A stretch of 64,000 nucleotides of DNA from RPQJ01 sp963744735 (lineage in GTDB: Bacteria > Pseudomonadota > Gammaproteobacteria > Steroidobacterales > Steroidobacteraceae). The DNA lies in contig CAVUVH010000009.1 of NCBI GenBank assembly GCA_963744735.1, positions 1 through 64,000 of the forward strand, in the 5' to 3' direction. Both the position numbers and the translations under genes were made by a program. The notes beneath the pieces are model-generated. The model was not told where the DNA came from. It ran no database searches and worked only from the letters and a program-made list of their open reading frames with translations. This document shows positions 16,441 through 27,028 of the stretch, in pieces. Numbering within the stretch: position 1 is the stretch's first letter; every line of letters starts with the position of its first letter.

Positions 16441-18900
16441 ATGACCCGTAGCCGTAAACGCAAACTGCAGCGCCAGCACGGCCGACCGTCGACCGCGCGC
16501 GCGCTGGCGGCCGGCGTGCCGATGCTGCTCGCCGGCATGTCGGCCTATGCCCAGAACATCCACGGTCGCACTGGAGGAAATCGTCGTCACCGCGCAGAAG
16601 CGCACCGAGGACCTGCAGACGCGTGCCGCTCTGTATCCAGGCGTTCAGCACTGAAAGGCTGCGGGACCTGAACATATCAGCGCTTCGACGACTACGTCCG
16701 GTTCCTGCCGAGCGTTTCATACCTGACGGCCGGGCCCGGGCTTTGCCATCGTCTACATGCGCGGCGTCGTCTGCCGGCAGCGACGGCAACCACTCCGGTT
16801 CGATGCCGAGCGTCGGCATCTACCTCGACGAACAGCCGATCACCACCATCCAGGGCGCGCTCGACGTGCACCTGTACGACATCGCGCGGGTCGAGGCGCT
16901 GGCCGGGCCCGCAGGGCACCCTGTACGGCGCCAGTTCGCAGGCGGGCACGATGCGCATCATCACCAACCGGCCGGATGCATCCGCATTTCGACGCCGGCT
17001 ACGGGCTGGAGGTGAACTACGATCGACGGCGGCGGCACGGGCTACCTGGCCGAAGGCATGGTGAACCTGCCGATCAACGACCGCACGGCGGTGCGACTCG
17101 TCGGCTGGCATCGTCACGATGCCGGCTATATCGACAACGTGTTTGGCGAGCGCACCTACCCCACCTCGGGCGCCACGGTCAACAACGCCAGTTTTGTCGA
17201 AGACAACTACAACGACGCCGACACCACGGGCGCGCGTGCGGCGCTGAGGCTCGACATCAACGACAACTGGACCGTCACGCCGCAGGTGATGACGCAGAAG
17301 CAGGAGACCAACGGCAGCTGGTCCTACGATTCGTCCATTGGCGAACTGCGAAACCTCGCACCGCCGCCCGGAATCGTCCGAGGACAGCTGGGTACAGGCA
17401 GCGCTGACCGTCGAAGGCAAGGTTGCGAACCTCGACCTGGTCTATGCAGGCTCGTACCTGAATCGCGATGTCGACACCGAGTCGCGACTACTCCGACTAC
17501 TCGTACTGGTACGACACGCTGCTATGGCTACGGTGCGTACTGGTACGACGACGACGGCGACCCGATCGACCCGACGCAGTACATCCAGGGCAAGGACCGC
17601 TACGACCGCTACACGCACGAGATCCGCGTCGCGTCCGATGCCGGGCAGCGACTGCGGTTCGTGGCGGGCGCGTTCCTGCAGCGGCAGGAGCATGACATCC
17701 AGCAGGTCTACAAGATCGACGGGCTCGGCTGCCCAGATCACGGTGACCGGGTGGGACGACGCGATCTGGCTGACCAAGCAGGTGCGGGTCGACAAGGACT
17801 GGGCGCTGTTCGGCGAGTTGACCTACGACTTCACGGAAAAGCTCACCGGCACCGTCGGTGCCCGCTACTTCGACAGCGACAATTCACTGGAAGGCTTCTT
17901 CGGCTACAGCGAGGGTTTCAGCAGCGGCACCGGCGAGGCGGCCTGCCCGGGCGGCGACCACACCACGGCGCCTGACTTCAATGGCGCGCCCTGCAAGGTC
18001 TTCGACAAGACCACGAAGGAAGACGGCGTGACGCCACGGGTGAACCTGACCTACAAGTTCACGCCCGACGCGATGGTCTACGCGACCTACTCGGAGGGCT
18101 TCCGTCCTGGCGGCATCAACCGTCGCGGTACGCTGCCTCCGTACAAGGCCGACTGGCTGACAAACTACGAAATCGGCTGGAAGTCCACGTGGCTGGACAA
18201 CCGGCTGCGCTGGAACGGCGCGGTCTTCTCGCAGACAGTGGGATGACTTCCAGTTTGCGATCCTCGGCCTGAATGGCCTGACCGAGGTGCGGAATGCCGG
18301 GCAGGCGCAGATCGACGGCGTCGAGATGGACTTGACGATGCAGGCCACGGATCAGTTCGGCATCTCGGCCGGGATCGCGTACCTGAATTCGGAACTCAAG
18401 GACGACTTCTGCAACTTCATCAACACCGACGGCAAGCCGCAGCAGTCACCCTGCATCAACGCCGACGGCGATGTCCTGCCGCCGCAGGCCCCGCAGGGCA
18501 CGAAGCTCCCGGTCACACCGGAGTGGAAGGCCAACGCAACGGCACGCTACGAGTTCAACGTGGCCAGTTTCGACAGCTACGTGCAGGGCTCCGTGATCTA
18601 CACGAGTGAACGTGAAGCCGACCTGCGCACGCTCGTCACTCCGACCGACTTCGGAATCATCGATCCGCTGCCGGTGCGCGAGGTCCTCGGGCAGATGCCG
18701 AGCTATACGGTCGCGGATCTCTCGGCGGGCTTTGGCAAGGATGGCTGGCGACTGGAGCTCTTCGTCCAGAACGCGTTCGACGAAAGCGCGCGAGGTCAGG
18801 CGATTTGCCCAGTGCCTGGAAGAAGTCTGCAGCGAGCAGATCTACGTCGACGCCGCAGCGTCCGCGCACGTACGGCATCAAGTTCTCGCAGGAGTTCTAG
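16441..18900 (+). CDS. TonB-dependent receptor, frame-interrupted
   Basis: An outer-membrane receptor of about 815 residues when read across frame jumps. It opens with a signal peptide (ALAAGVPMLLAGMSAYAQ). The TonB-box/plug fragment LEEIVVTAQKRTEDLQ is found near 16575-16620 after one frame change, then VGIYLDEQPITTIQGALDVH, and a broken plug motif where GGGCCCGCAGGG (16906-16915) should read AGPQGTLYG. Barrel strands follow, ending in TYGIKFSQEF, the expected terminal aromatic residue, before TAG at 18898. At least seven frame changes occur. It probably works with the TPR-sulfotransferase upstream. The ligand is unknown. A strong terminator follows. Confidence 0.82.
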
Positions 18901-18931
18901 TCGGCTGACGCGCGAAGGCGCGCGTGAACAG

Positions 18932-18962
18932 GGGCGGGTCGGCAGCGACCCGCCCTTTTTTT
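18932..18962 (+). terminator. intrinsic terminator after the TonB receptor
   Basis: A perfect 10-bp stem GGGCGGGTCG / CGACCCGCCC (18932-18941 with 18946-18955), a GCAG loop, and seven T directly after it. It ends the plus-strand sulfotransferase-receptor transcript. On the minus strand there is no T run, so it would not serve the convergent receptor equally. Confidence 0.93.
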
Positions 18963-18966
18963 CAGC

Positions 18967-21078
18967 TCAGAGCCGGAAGGTGAAGCGCGCGCCCCAGGTG
19001 CGCGGGGGCTCGATGAACGCGTTGGCGTAGGGACCGAACTGGCCCGTGGTCGTCGCCGCCAGCACCGCCTCGTTCTCGATGTTCTTGACCCACAGGCACG
19101 CGCTCCAGCGGTCATCCGGCGCGTAGTAGGTCACGGAGGCGTCCGACTTGAAGTAGTCCTGCTGCTCGGTGCCGCGGAACTGCGCGAACGTGCCCCAGAA
19201 CGAATCCTCGTAGCGTGTCTCGACGCGCGCCAGCAACCGGCCCGGGCCGAGCGGCATTTCATGCTGGTACCCGGCAGTGACGGTCCACTCCGGCGCGTTC
19301 TGCAGCGGGTAACCGCCGAAATCGCGATTGGGTATGCCGATGTTGACGCTGTCCGGCACGACGAAATCGTCGTACTCCGCATTGAGGTAACCCACGCTCA
19401 GGTTGAGGCGGTCACGCGCGGTCGGCAGGAACAGCAGGTCGAGCTGGTTGCCCCAGATCGTCGTCTGCTCGGCGTTGAACGTCGTCAGCAGCGCGGTGTT
19501 GAGGTTGAACGACTGCACCAGCAGGTCTTCGTAGTCGTAGTAGAAGAGTTCGTCGTTGAGCTGCAGGCGGTCGTCCAGGAAGCGGCTCTTGATGCCGGTC
19601 GTCCACGCGGTCATGGTCGCGGAACCGACCAGGTTCGATTGCTGCGGCGTGTCCGGGAAGGCGTTGTAGGTGCCCGGCTGGTAGCCGGTCTGCACCGTGG
19701 CATAGGCCATTGCCGACGCGCCGACGTCGACTTCCACACCGAGCTTCCAGTCGACGTTGTCGTAGTCCTCGCGGGCCGTGAACGGCACCAGCGACGGCGG
19801 ATCGCCGACCTGCACCGCGAGGCCGTCGCCTTCACGCTCGTCCCAGCTCAGGCGCGAGCCCGCGACCAGGCGCAGGCGCTCCGACAGCGAGTACGTCAAC
19901 TCGCCGAAGACCGCGTAGCCCTCCAGCCGGTTGCGCGACACCAGCGACAGCGGAAAGCCGCCGGCGAGGAAGTCGCCGCTGTTCGTCACCTGGTACTGGT
20001 AAAGGCCGGCCAGCCAGCGCAGCTTCGAATCCGTGTCGCTCGCGACGCGCAGCTCGTTGGTGACCTGGTTGTAGTTCGCGCTCAGCAGCGCCGGGATGTT
20101 CTCGAGCCAGTAGTCGGCGGTCCAGTCGAGGTGGAAGTAGCCGGGGATGTAGGTCAGCGTCGCATCGCCCAGGTCCCAGTCCACCTGCGCACCGACGACC
20201 AGGTTCTCGTAGTCCTGCGACGAAGCGGTCGGCGCGCCCGGGTCGATGCGATCGTCCCAGGGGTCGCTGGTATTGAAGGCGTTCGGGTCGCCATCGAAAC
20301 TGCCATCGTTGTAGCCGCGCCGCACCAGGTTGGGCGACTTGCCGTCCTTGCGGGCGCCGTGCACCCAGACGTAGACGTCGAGTTCGTCGGTCGGGCTGTA
20401 CAGCGCCGACAGCCGGCCGGCGTAGTCGTCCTTCGAGTCGGCTCCGGTGCGCAGGTAGCCGTCGTGCCGGATGTAGTCGAACGCGCCACGCAGCGCGAGT
20501 TCGTCCGTGACCGGCAGGTTCTGCACGATGGTGCCGTGAACCAGCGAGTAATCGCCGACCTCGAGCATGCCGATGGTCTCGAGTTCCTGCGTCGGGCGCC
20601 GGAACTCGACGTTGACCGCGCCACCCAGCGCCGCGCGGCCGTAGAGGGTGCCCTGCGGCCCGGGCAGCAGTTCCACGGACTCGATGTCGAACAGGCCGAC
20701 ACTGGTGCCTTCGCGCGGGATGTAGATGCCGTTGAAGTTGAATGCGTTCGGCGGCTCGATGTTGGGCAGGTCGAGGGTCGAGCCGACGCCGCGGATGTAG
20801 AGTTCGGTCGAGGCGTTCTCCGCCATGAACCGCACCGACGGCATCAGGTTCTGCACCGCGCGGATGTCGTACACGCCCGCGGCCAGCAGCTGGTCGCCGG
20901 AGATCGCCGTGATCGCCGCCGCGGTCTTCTGCAGGTCCTCGCTGACCTTCTGCGCCGTGACGGTGATGACCTCCAGTGCGGCACCGGCGCTTGCGGCATC
21001 TTCCGCCGCGGCGGCCAGCGGCAACAACTGCAGGGCCACGGCGGCCCGCAGCAGCATCGAACGCGAATTCCTGTACAT
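18967..21078 (-). CDS. TonB-dependent receptor
   Basis: An intact 703-residue outer-membrane receptor. A signal peptide (LLRAAVALQLLPLAAAAEDA) precedes LEVITVTAQKVSEDLQKTAAA, the TonB-box/plug start, and VELLPGPQGTLYGRAALGGA is the plug motif. The barrel ends ARFTFRL with a near-terminal aromatic residue, as needed for BAM-dependent insertion. I chose the ATG at 21078. The frame stays open to 21210, but that stretch is the tRNA-Arg gene read backwards and gives the meaningless GFEPEGRGFESLRPR typical of translated tRNA. No riboswitch was seen upstream. The architecture is the carbohydrate/siderophore-agnostic receptor type common in sphingomonads and Steroidobacteraceae. The ligand is unknown. 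Confidence 0.9.
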   Translation of the reverse strand: MYRNSRSMLLRAAVALQLLPLAAAAEDAASAGAALEVITVTAQKVSEDLQKTAAAITAISGDQLLAAGVYDIRAVQNLMPSVRFMAENASTELYIRGVGSTLDLPNIEPPNAFNFNGIYIPREGTSVGLFDIESVELLPGPQGTLYGRAALGGAVNVEFRRPTQELETIGMLEVGDYSLVHGTIVQNLPVTDELALRGAFDYIRHDGYLRTGADSKDDYAGRLSALYSPTDELDVYVWVHGARKDGKSPNLVRRGYNDGSFDGDPNAFNTSDPWDDRIDPGAPTASSQDYENLVVGAQVDWDLGDATLTYIPGYFHLDWTADYWLENIPALLSANYNQVTNELRVASDTDSKLRWLAGLYQYQVTNSGDFLAGGFPLSLVSRNRLEGYAVFGELTYSLSERLRLVAGSRLSWDEREGDGLAVQVGDPPSLVPFTAREDYDNVDWKLGVEVDVGASAMAYATVQTGYQPGTYNAFPDTPQQSNLVGSATMTAWTTGIKSRFLDDRLQLNDELFYYDYEDLLVQSFNLNTALLTTFNAEQTTIWGNQLDLLFLPTARDRLNLSVGYLNAEYDDFVVPDSVNIGIPNRDFGGYPLQNAPEWTVTAGYQHEMPLGPGRLLARVETRYEDSFWGTFAQFRGTEQQDYFKSDASVTYYAPDDRWSACLWVKNIENEAVLAATTTGQFGPYANAFIEPPRTWGARFTFRL

Positions 21079-21148
21079 CTTGCACTCGCAAACGCCCGCC
21101 AGGCGGAGCCTGGCGGCACGGATTGTTGGTTTGTGGGCGGCAACCGAC

Positions 21149-21225
21149 TGGCGCGGCCGGAGGGATTCGAACCCCCGACCCTCAGGTTCGAAGCCTGATG
21201 CTCTATCCAACTGAGCTACGGCCGC
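21149..21225 (-). tRNA. tRNA-Arg (anticodon TCG)
   Basis: The minus strand folds as a complete 77-base cloverleaf. The acceptor is GCGGCCG/CGGCCGC, with discriminator G and an encoded CCA. Other parts are TA-GCTCAGTTGGATAGAGC (D arm), the anticodon stem TCAGG/CCTGA with loop CTTCGAA, and GGTTCGAATCC (T arm). Anticodon TCG reads CGA-type Arg codons. No attachment-site duplication or integrase is next to it. Confidence 0.96.
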
Positions 21226-21250
21226 GCGGAACGGTCGCTGTAGTTTAACG

Positions 21251-22795
<1,545 letters not shown>

Positions 22796-22868
22796 CGGGT
22801 GCTTCCAGACAGGGCCAGGCAGGCAGAACGCCCATTGGACACGAACCCCTGCGCCCGTGCCAACCCCC

Positions 22869-22889
22869 GCCGGCGCCTCCGGCGCCGGC
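22869..22889. repeat. perfect inverted repeat between divergent genes
   Basis: GCCGGCGCC and GGCGCCGGC flank TCC, giving a 9-bp perfect stem in the gap between mmsA and the divergent secreted-protein gene. There is no T run. It could be a regulator site or a stable leader hairpin. Confidence 0.5.
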
Positions 22890-22917
22890 AGCCATCGGAC
22901 GGACGGAAAGCCTGCGG

Positions 22918-22923
22918 TATAGT
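22918..22923 (+). promoter_or_regulatory. probable -10 element of the secreted-protein gene
   Basis: TATAGT lies 63 bases before the ATG at 22987, just downstream of the inverted repeat. No clear -35 hexamer. Confidence 0.4.
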
Positions 22924-22986
22924 GCCGGTCCGCGCCCGCCGGTGCCGGCGGCCGCGCCTTCCCCAGGTCATTCGAGGTTTGACGAC

Positions 22987-23373
22987 ATGAAGATGCTGAC
23001 CGCCCTCGCGTTTGCCCCGGCCTTGCTGGCGCTCAGCGCCGTCGCCGAGGCTGCCACTTGCGTGTACCCGCAGGCGCCGCAGTCCCTGCCAAACGGCTCC
23101 TCGGCGACCAAGGAGGAAATGCTCGCCGCGCAGGGATCGGTAAAGGAATACGCCAAGAACGTGCAGGAGGTTTACCTGGCCTGCCTCGCCAAGGACCAGG
23201 AAGAGCAGCTCGCGGCGCTGGACCCTGCCGACCCGCAGTTTGCCGAGAAGAAGGCCGCGGTCGAGTCGATCCACGCCAAGAAGCACAACTCGGCACTGGA
23301 CGAACTGCAGGCACTGGTCGACCGCTGGAACCTGGAAAAGAAGGCCTACCAGGACAAGGCGGCCGGCAAGTAA
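22987..23373 (+). CDS. small secreted protein of unknown function
   Basis: A 128-residue protein with a clear signal peptide (MKMLTALAFAPALLALSAVA, cleavage near AEAATC). The mature part is charged and largely helical: a Cys-x-Tyr-Pro start, then long Lys/Glu-rich helices (EEMLAAQGSVKEYAKNVQ, DRWNLEKKAYQDKAAGK). Two cysteines in the mature part could form one disulfide. I chose the ATG at 22987 because it opens the signal peptide. The longer reading from 22942 adds a non-signal stretch. I do not recognise a named family. It precedes the molybdopterin operon by 31 bases but has no obvious link to it. Confidence 0.8.
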   Translation: MKMLTALAFAPALLALSAVAEAATCVYPQAPQSLPNGSSATKEEMLAAQGSVKEYAKNVQEVYLACLAKDQEEQLAALDPADPQFAEKKAAVESIHAKKHNSALDELQALVDRWNLEKKAYQDKAAGK

Positions 23374-23404
23374 TGCCCTGCGCCCGCCCGGGGGCTCCCT
23401 CCGC

Positions 23405-24625
23405 ATGACGACGGGTGCAGCGATGCTGCCGACCCCGGCCGAAGCGGAAGCCCTCGTGCGAGCGCGCGTGCGGCCGTTGCCGGTGGAGTCGCGACCGCTG
23501 GCCTCGCTGGCGGGCGCGGTGCTGGCGCGGGCGGTGCGGTCCGAGCGTGACCAGCCGCCGTTCGATCGCGTGACCATGGACGGCATCGCCTTTGCCGCAG
23601 CGGCCTGGCGCGAAGGCCGGCGCCGCTTTGCCATCGCCGGAACGCAGGCGGCGGGACACCCGCCCCTGGCACTGACCGACCCGGCGGCCTGTTTCGAAGC
23701 CATGACCGGCGCGATCCTGCCGCTGGGCTGCGATTGCGTCGTGCCGGTCGAGCGACTGCAGCTCGAGGATGGCGCGGCCATCGTCGCGGACGACGTCGCG
23801 GTCGAGCCGTTCCTGAACGTCCACGCGCGCGGACTCGATGCCCGCGAGGGCGACATGCTGCTCACGCCCGGCACACGGCTGGGCGCACCGGAACTCGCCG
23901 TCCTGGCCTCCGCAGGTCACGCTCGCGCCGAGGTGCGGGTCGAACCGCGCATCCTGGTCGCGACGACCGGCGATGAACTCGTGGCACCCGATGCGCCCAT
24001 CGCCGCCTGGCAGGTGCGTCGCTCCAACGGCGATGCGCTGCGCGGCGCGCTGCAGCTGCGCGGCTACCGGCGGGTCGCCGACGATCACCTGCCCGACGAC
24101 CCGGTCGTGCTCGCGGCGCGCCTGGCGGTCCACCTGGGCACGCACGACGTACTGGTACTGACCGGCGGCGTCTCGATGGGTCGCTTCGACCACGTGCCGA
24201 GCGTGCTGCGGCAACTGGGCGTCGAGGAAGTGTTCCACAAGGTCGCGCAGCGCCCGGGCAAGCCGATCTGGTTCGGCATCGGCCCCGCCGGGCAGACGGT
24301 GTTCGGCCTGCCCGGCAATCCGGTCTCGTCGCTGGTGTGCCTGCTGCGCTACGTGATGCCGGCGCTCGAAGCCTTGCAGGGTGCGTCACCGCGCCCCGCC
24401 GAACACATGCCGCTGGGCGCCGCCTTCAGGGTCAAGCCGCCGCTGGCGTTCTTCCTGCCCGTGCAGATCGAGCACAGCGCCACGCTGGGCGCGGTGGCGA
24501 TGGCGCGCCCCACGCGCGGCTCGGGCGACTTCATCTCGCTGCTCGGCACGGACGGATTCGTCGAGTTGCCGCCCGGCCCGCGCGAGGTGCCGGCCGGTCA
24601 CCTGGCACCGCTCTATCGCTGGTGA
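23405..24625 (+). CDS. moeA: molybdopterin molybdotransferase
   Basis: Inserts molybdate into adenylylated molybdopterin, the last general step of molybdenum cofactor synthesis. The 406 residues carry the N-terminal DRVTMDGIAF, the LPLGCDCVVPVE segment, ATTGDELVAPDAPIAAWQVR, the MPT-binding LTGGVSMGRFDHVP, GLPGNPVSSLVCLLRYV and the C-terminal beta domain. The ATG at 23405 begins MTTGAAMLPTPAEAEALV, as in the family. It is the first gene of a seven-gene cofactor operon and ends 4 bases before moaA. Confidence 0.95.
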   Translation: MTTGAAMLPTPAEAEALVRARVRPLPVESRPLASLAGAVLARAVRSERDQPPFDRVTMDGIAFAAAAWREGRRRFAIAGTQAAGHPPLALTDPAACFEAMTGAILPLGCDCVVPVERLQLEDGAAIVADDVAVEPFLNVHARGLDAREGDMLLTPGTRLGAPELAVLASAGHARAEVRVEPRILVATTGDELVAPDAPIAAWQVRRSNGDALRGALQLRGYRRVADDHLPDDPVVLAARLAVHLGTHDVLVLTGGVSMGRFDHVPSVLRQLGVEEVFHKVAQRPGKPIWFGIGPAGQTVFGLPGNPVSSLVCLLRYVMPALEALQGASPRPAEHMPLGAAFRVKPPLAFFLPVQIEHSATLGAVAMARPTRGSGDFISLLGTDGFVELPPGPREVPAGHLAPLYRW

Positions 24626-24629
24626 GCCG

Positions 24630-25695
24630 ATGACCGCATCACACGACAACGCGGGCGTCGTCCCGCTCGGCGCGGGCGATCCGGTCGTGGACCGGCTGGG
24701 GCGCCCGGTGCACGACCTGCGCATCTCGGTGATGGACCGCTGCAACTTCCGCTGCCCCTACTGCATGCCGCAGGCGACCTTTCACGACCAGTACCGATTC
24801 CTGCGCGCACAGGAACGCCTGTCGTTCGAGGAGATCGCGCGGCTGGCGCGGCTGGCGGCACGGCTGGGCGTGCGCAAGCTGCGGCTGACCGGCGGCGAGC
24901 CGCTGCTGCGCAGCGGCCTGGCGGACCTGGTCGCCGAACTGTCAGCCATCGACGGCATCGACGACCTGGCGCTGACCACCAACGGCGTGCTGCTCGCGCA
25001 GCACGCGGCGGAACTGAAAGGCAACGGACTGCATCGCGTCACCGTCAGCCTGGACTCGCTGGACGAGCAGGTGTTCGCGGCCATGAGTGGCGGCTTCGGC
25101 GGCCTGCCGCAGGTGCTGGACGGCATCGCTGCCGCGCTCGATGCGGGGCTGCGTCCCGTCAAGGTCAACACGGTGGTGCAGCGTGGCCGCAACGACCACA
25201 CCGTGCTCGACCTGCTGGAGCGATTCCGCGGCACGGGCGTGATCGTGCGCCTGATCGAATACATGGATGTCGGCAACCGCAATGCCTGGGAACCGCAGCA
25301 GGTCGTGACTTCCGCCACCCTGCTGCAGCAGATCCAGGCGCGCTGGAGCGTCGATCGCCGAACCCGGCCGGTATCGCGGGGAGGTCGCGTCGCGCTACAG
25401 CTACGCCGACGGCGCCGGCGAAATCGGCTTTGTCTCGTCGGTCAGCGCGCCCTTCTGCGGCGACTGCAGCCGCGCGCGCCTGTCCTCCGAGGGCGTGCTG
25501 TATACCTGCCTGTTCGCCACCGAGGGAGTCGACCTGCGTGCGCCCTTGCGCGGCGGCGCGACGGACGCGGAGTTGCTGCAGCTGCTGCGCGGGGCCTGGC
25601 TGCAGCGCGGCGACCGCTACAGCGAACTGCGCCGCGAGCTGCGCGGGCGCGAGGTGCCGCTGCGCAAGGTCGAGATGCACTACATTGGCGGATGA
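24630..25695 (+). CDS. moaA: GTP 3',8-cyclase, frame-interrupted
   Basis: A radical-SAM enzyme that, with MoaC, turns GTP into cyclic pyranopterin monophosphate. The N-terminal 4Fe-4S motif is DRCNFRCPYCMP. RKLRLTGGEPLLR and the ALTTNGVLLAQHA segment follow. The C-terminal second cluster is FCGDCSRARLSSEG with a third Cys in LYTC. The frame changes near 25350-25365. On the other frame the sequence continues GEVASRYSYADGAGEIGFVS as expected. A functional pathway needs this gene, so I favour a base error. The TGA overlaps the moaC start (ATGA at 25692). Confidence 0.9.
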
Positions 25696-26183
25696 ACCAC
25701 ATGACTGAACTGAGCCACATCGACGCGGACGGCCGCCCCGCCATGGTCGACGTCGGCCGCAAGCCGGTGACGCTGCGCAGCGCCGTGGCGGAAAGCCGCG
25801 TGAGATTTCCTGCGCAGGTGGCGCAGCAATTGCGCGCGGCCGGCTTCGCCACCGGCAAGGGCCCGGTGTTCCACACCGCCATCGTGGCGGGCGTGATGGG
25901 CGCCAAGCGCACGCACGAGCTGATTCCGTTCTGCCATCCCCTCGGCCTCGAACGCTGCGACGTCACCGTCGAGATGCCGGAAGGCGACGAGGCCGTCGTG
26001 CGCTGCACGGTCGCCGTCCACCACAGGACCGGCGTGGAGATGGAAGCACTCACCGGCGCCACGGTCGCTGCGCTGACGATCTACGACATGTGCAAGGCGC
26101 TGTCGCACGAGATCGTCATCGCCGAGACCCGCCTGCTGGAGAAGCACGGCGGCAGGCGCGACGATCATGGACGGCACCGCACG
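25692..26183 (+). CDS. moaC: cyclic pyranopterin monophosphate synthase
   Basis: Works with MoaA to make cyclic pyranopterin monophosphate. Family motifs are present: MVDVGRKPVTLRSAVA, KGPVFHTAIVAGVMGAKRTH, LIPFCHPLGLERCDV, GVEMEALTGATVAALTIYDM with the catalytic Asp/Lys pair (YDMCKAL), and ending LLEKHGG. As sequenced, no stop codon follows: the frame continues GRRDDHGRHRT straight into mobA at 26184. One frame over, a TGA overlaps the mobA ATG (ATGA), which is the junction style of this operon. The apparent fusion may therefore be a one-base error near 26150. Confidence 0.92.
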
Positions 26184-26789
26184 ATGACCGCGGCCCGCGC
26201 ACCGCTGTACGGCCTGGTGCTGGCAGGCGGCGCGAGCCGCCGCATGGGCCGGGACAAGGCGGCGCTGGCGCTGCACGGCCAGCCGCAGCTGCACTGGGCG
26301 CGCGAACTGCTGCTGCGCCATTGCCCGCAAGTGTTCGTCTCGATCCGCGCGGGCCAGCAGGACGACCCCGTCCGCCGTGGCCTGCCGGCGATCGTCGACG
26401 GTCATGAGGGCGCCGGGCCCATCGCCGGGATCGCCGCCGCCCAGGCCGCCCAGCCTGAGTGCGCCTGGCTCGTGCTCGCCTGCGACCTGCCGTTCGTCGA
26501 CGACGACTGCATCGCGCGCCTGGTCGCCGCCCGCGACGGCCGTCCGGTGGTGGCCTATGCCAGCAGCCACGACGGCCTGCCCGAGCCGCTCTGCGCGATC
26601 TACGAGCCGGCATCCCGCGCGGGCGTGCTGGCGGCGATCGACTCCGGCCGCAACTGTCCGCGCAAGTTCATCCTGGGCACGGGCGTCGCGCTGCTGCAGC
26701 AGGCCGACCCCGCGGCGCTGGACAACGTCAACACGCCGGACGAACTGCTGCGCGCACAGGACCTGCGCGACGGAGCCAGCGGCCGATGA
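26184..26789 (+). CDS. mobA: molybdenum cofactor guanylyltransferase
   Basis: Transfers GMP from GTP to the molybdenum cofactor to make the bis-MGD form used by DMSO-reductase-family enzymes. The 201 residues begin with the nucleotide loop LVLAGGASRRMGRDKAAL, followed by VDGHEGAGPIAGIAAA and the metal-binding LACDLPFVDDD. The ATG at 26184 gives the normal family N-terminus. The stop overlaps the moaD start (ATGA at 26786). The presence of mobA implies at least one bis-MGD enzyme elsewhere in this genome. Confidence 0.93.
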   Translation: MTAARAPLYGLVLAGGASRRMGRDKAALALHGQPQLHWARELLLRHCPQVFVSIRAGQQDDPVRRGLPAIVDGHEGAGPIAGIAAAQAAQPECAWLVLACDLPFVDDDCIARLVAARDGRPVVAYASSHDGLPEPLCAIYEPASRAGVLAAIDSGRNCPRKFILGTGVALLQQADPAALDNVNTPDELLRAQDLRDGASGR

Positions 26790-27028
26790 AGACCGTCACC
26801 CTGCAGTACTTCGCAGTGCTGCGCGAACAGGCCGGCTGCAGCCAGGAGCAGCTCGAGACCGCCGCTGCGACGCCGGCCGAGCTGTACGAGCAGGCGCGCG
26901 AACGGCACGGCTTCACGCTGCCACGCTCGATGCTGCGCGTCGCCGTCAACGACGAGTTCCGCGAATGGACCTGGCCGCTGCAGGCGAACGACCGGGTGGT
27001 GTTCATCCCGCCCGTCGCGGGGGGCTGA
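26786..27028 (+). CDS. moaD: molybdopterin synthase small (sulfur-carrier) subunit
   Basis: An 80-residue ubiquitin-fold protein (TLQYFAVLREQAGCSQEQLE) ending in the required Gly-Gly (FIPPVAGG). MoeB adenylates this terminus, which is then thiocarboxylated to donate sulfur for the dithiolene of molybdopterin. The ATG overlaps the mobA stop by ATGA, and its own stop shares a base with the moaE start, so the three are translationally coupled. Confidence 0.94.
   Translation: MKTVTLQYFAVLREQAGCSQEQLETAAATPAELYEQARERHGFTLPRSMLRVAVNDEFREWTWPLQANDRVVFIPPVAGG

Noticed and set aside
21079..21210. N-terminal extension of the TonB receptor
   Set aside because: The extra residues are the tRNA-Arg gene translated. 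A signal peptide begins at the ATG at 21078.
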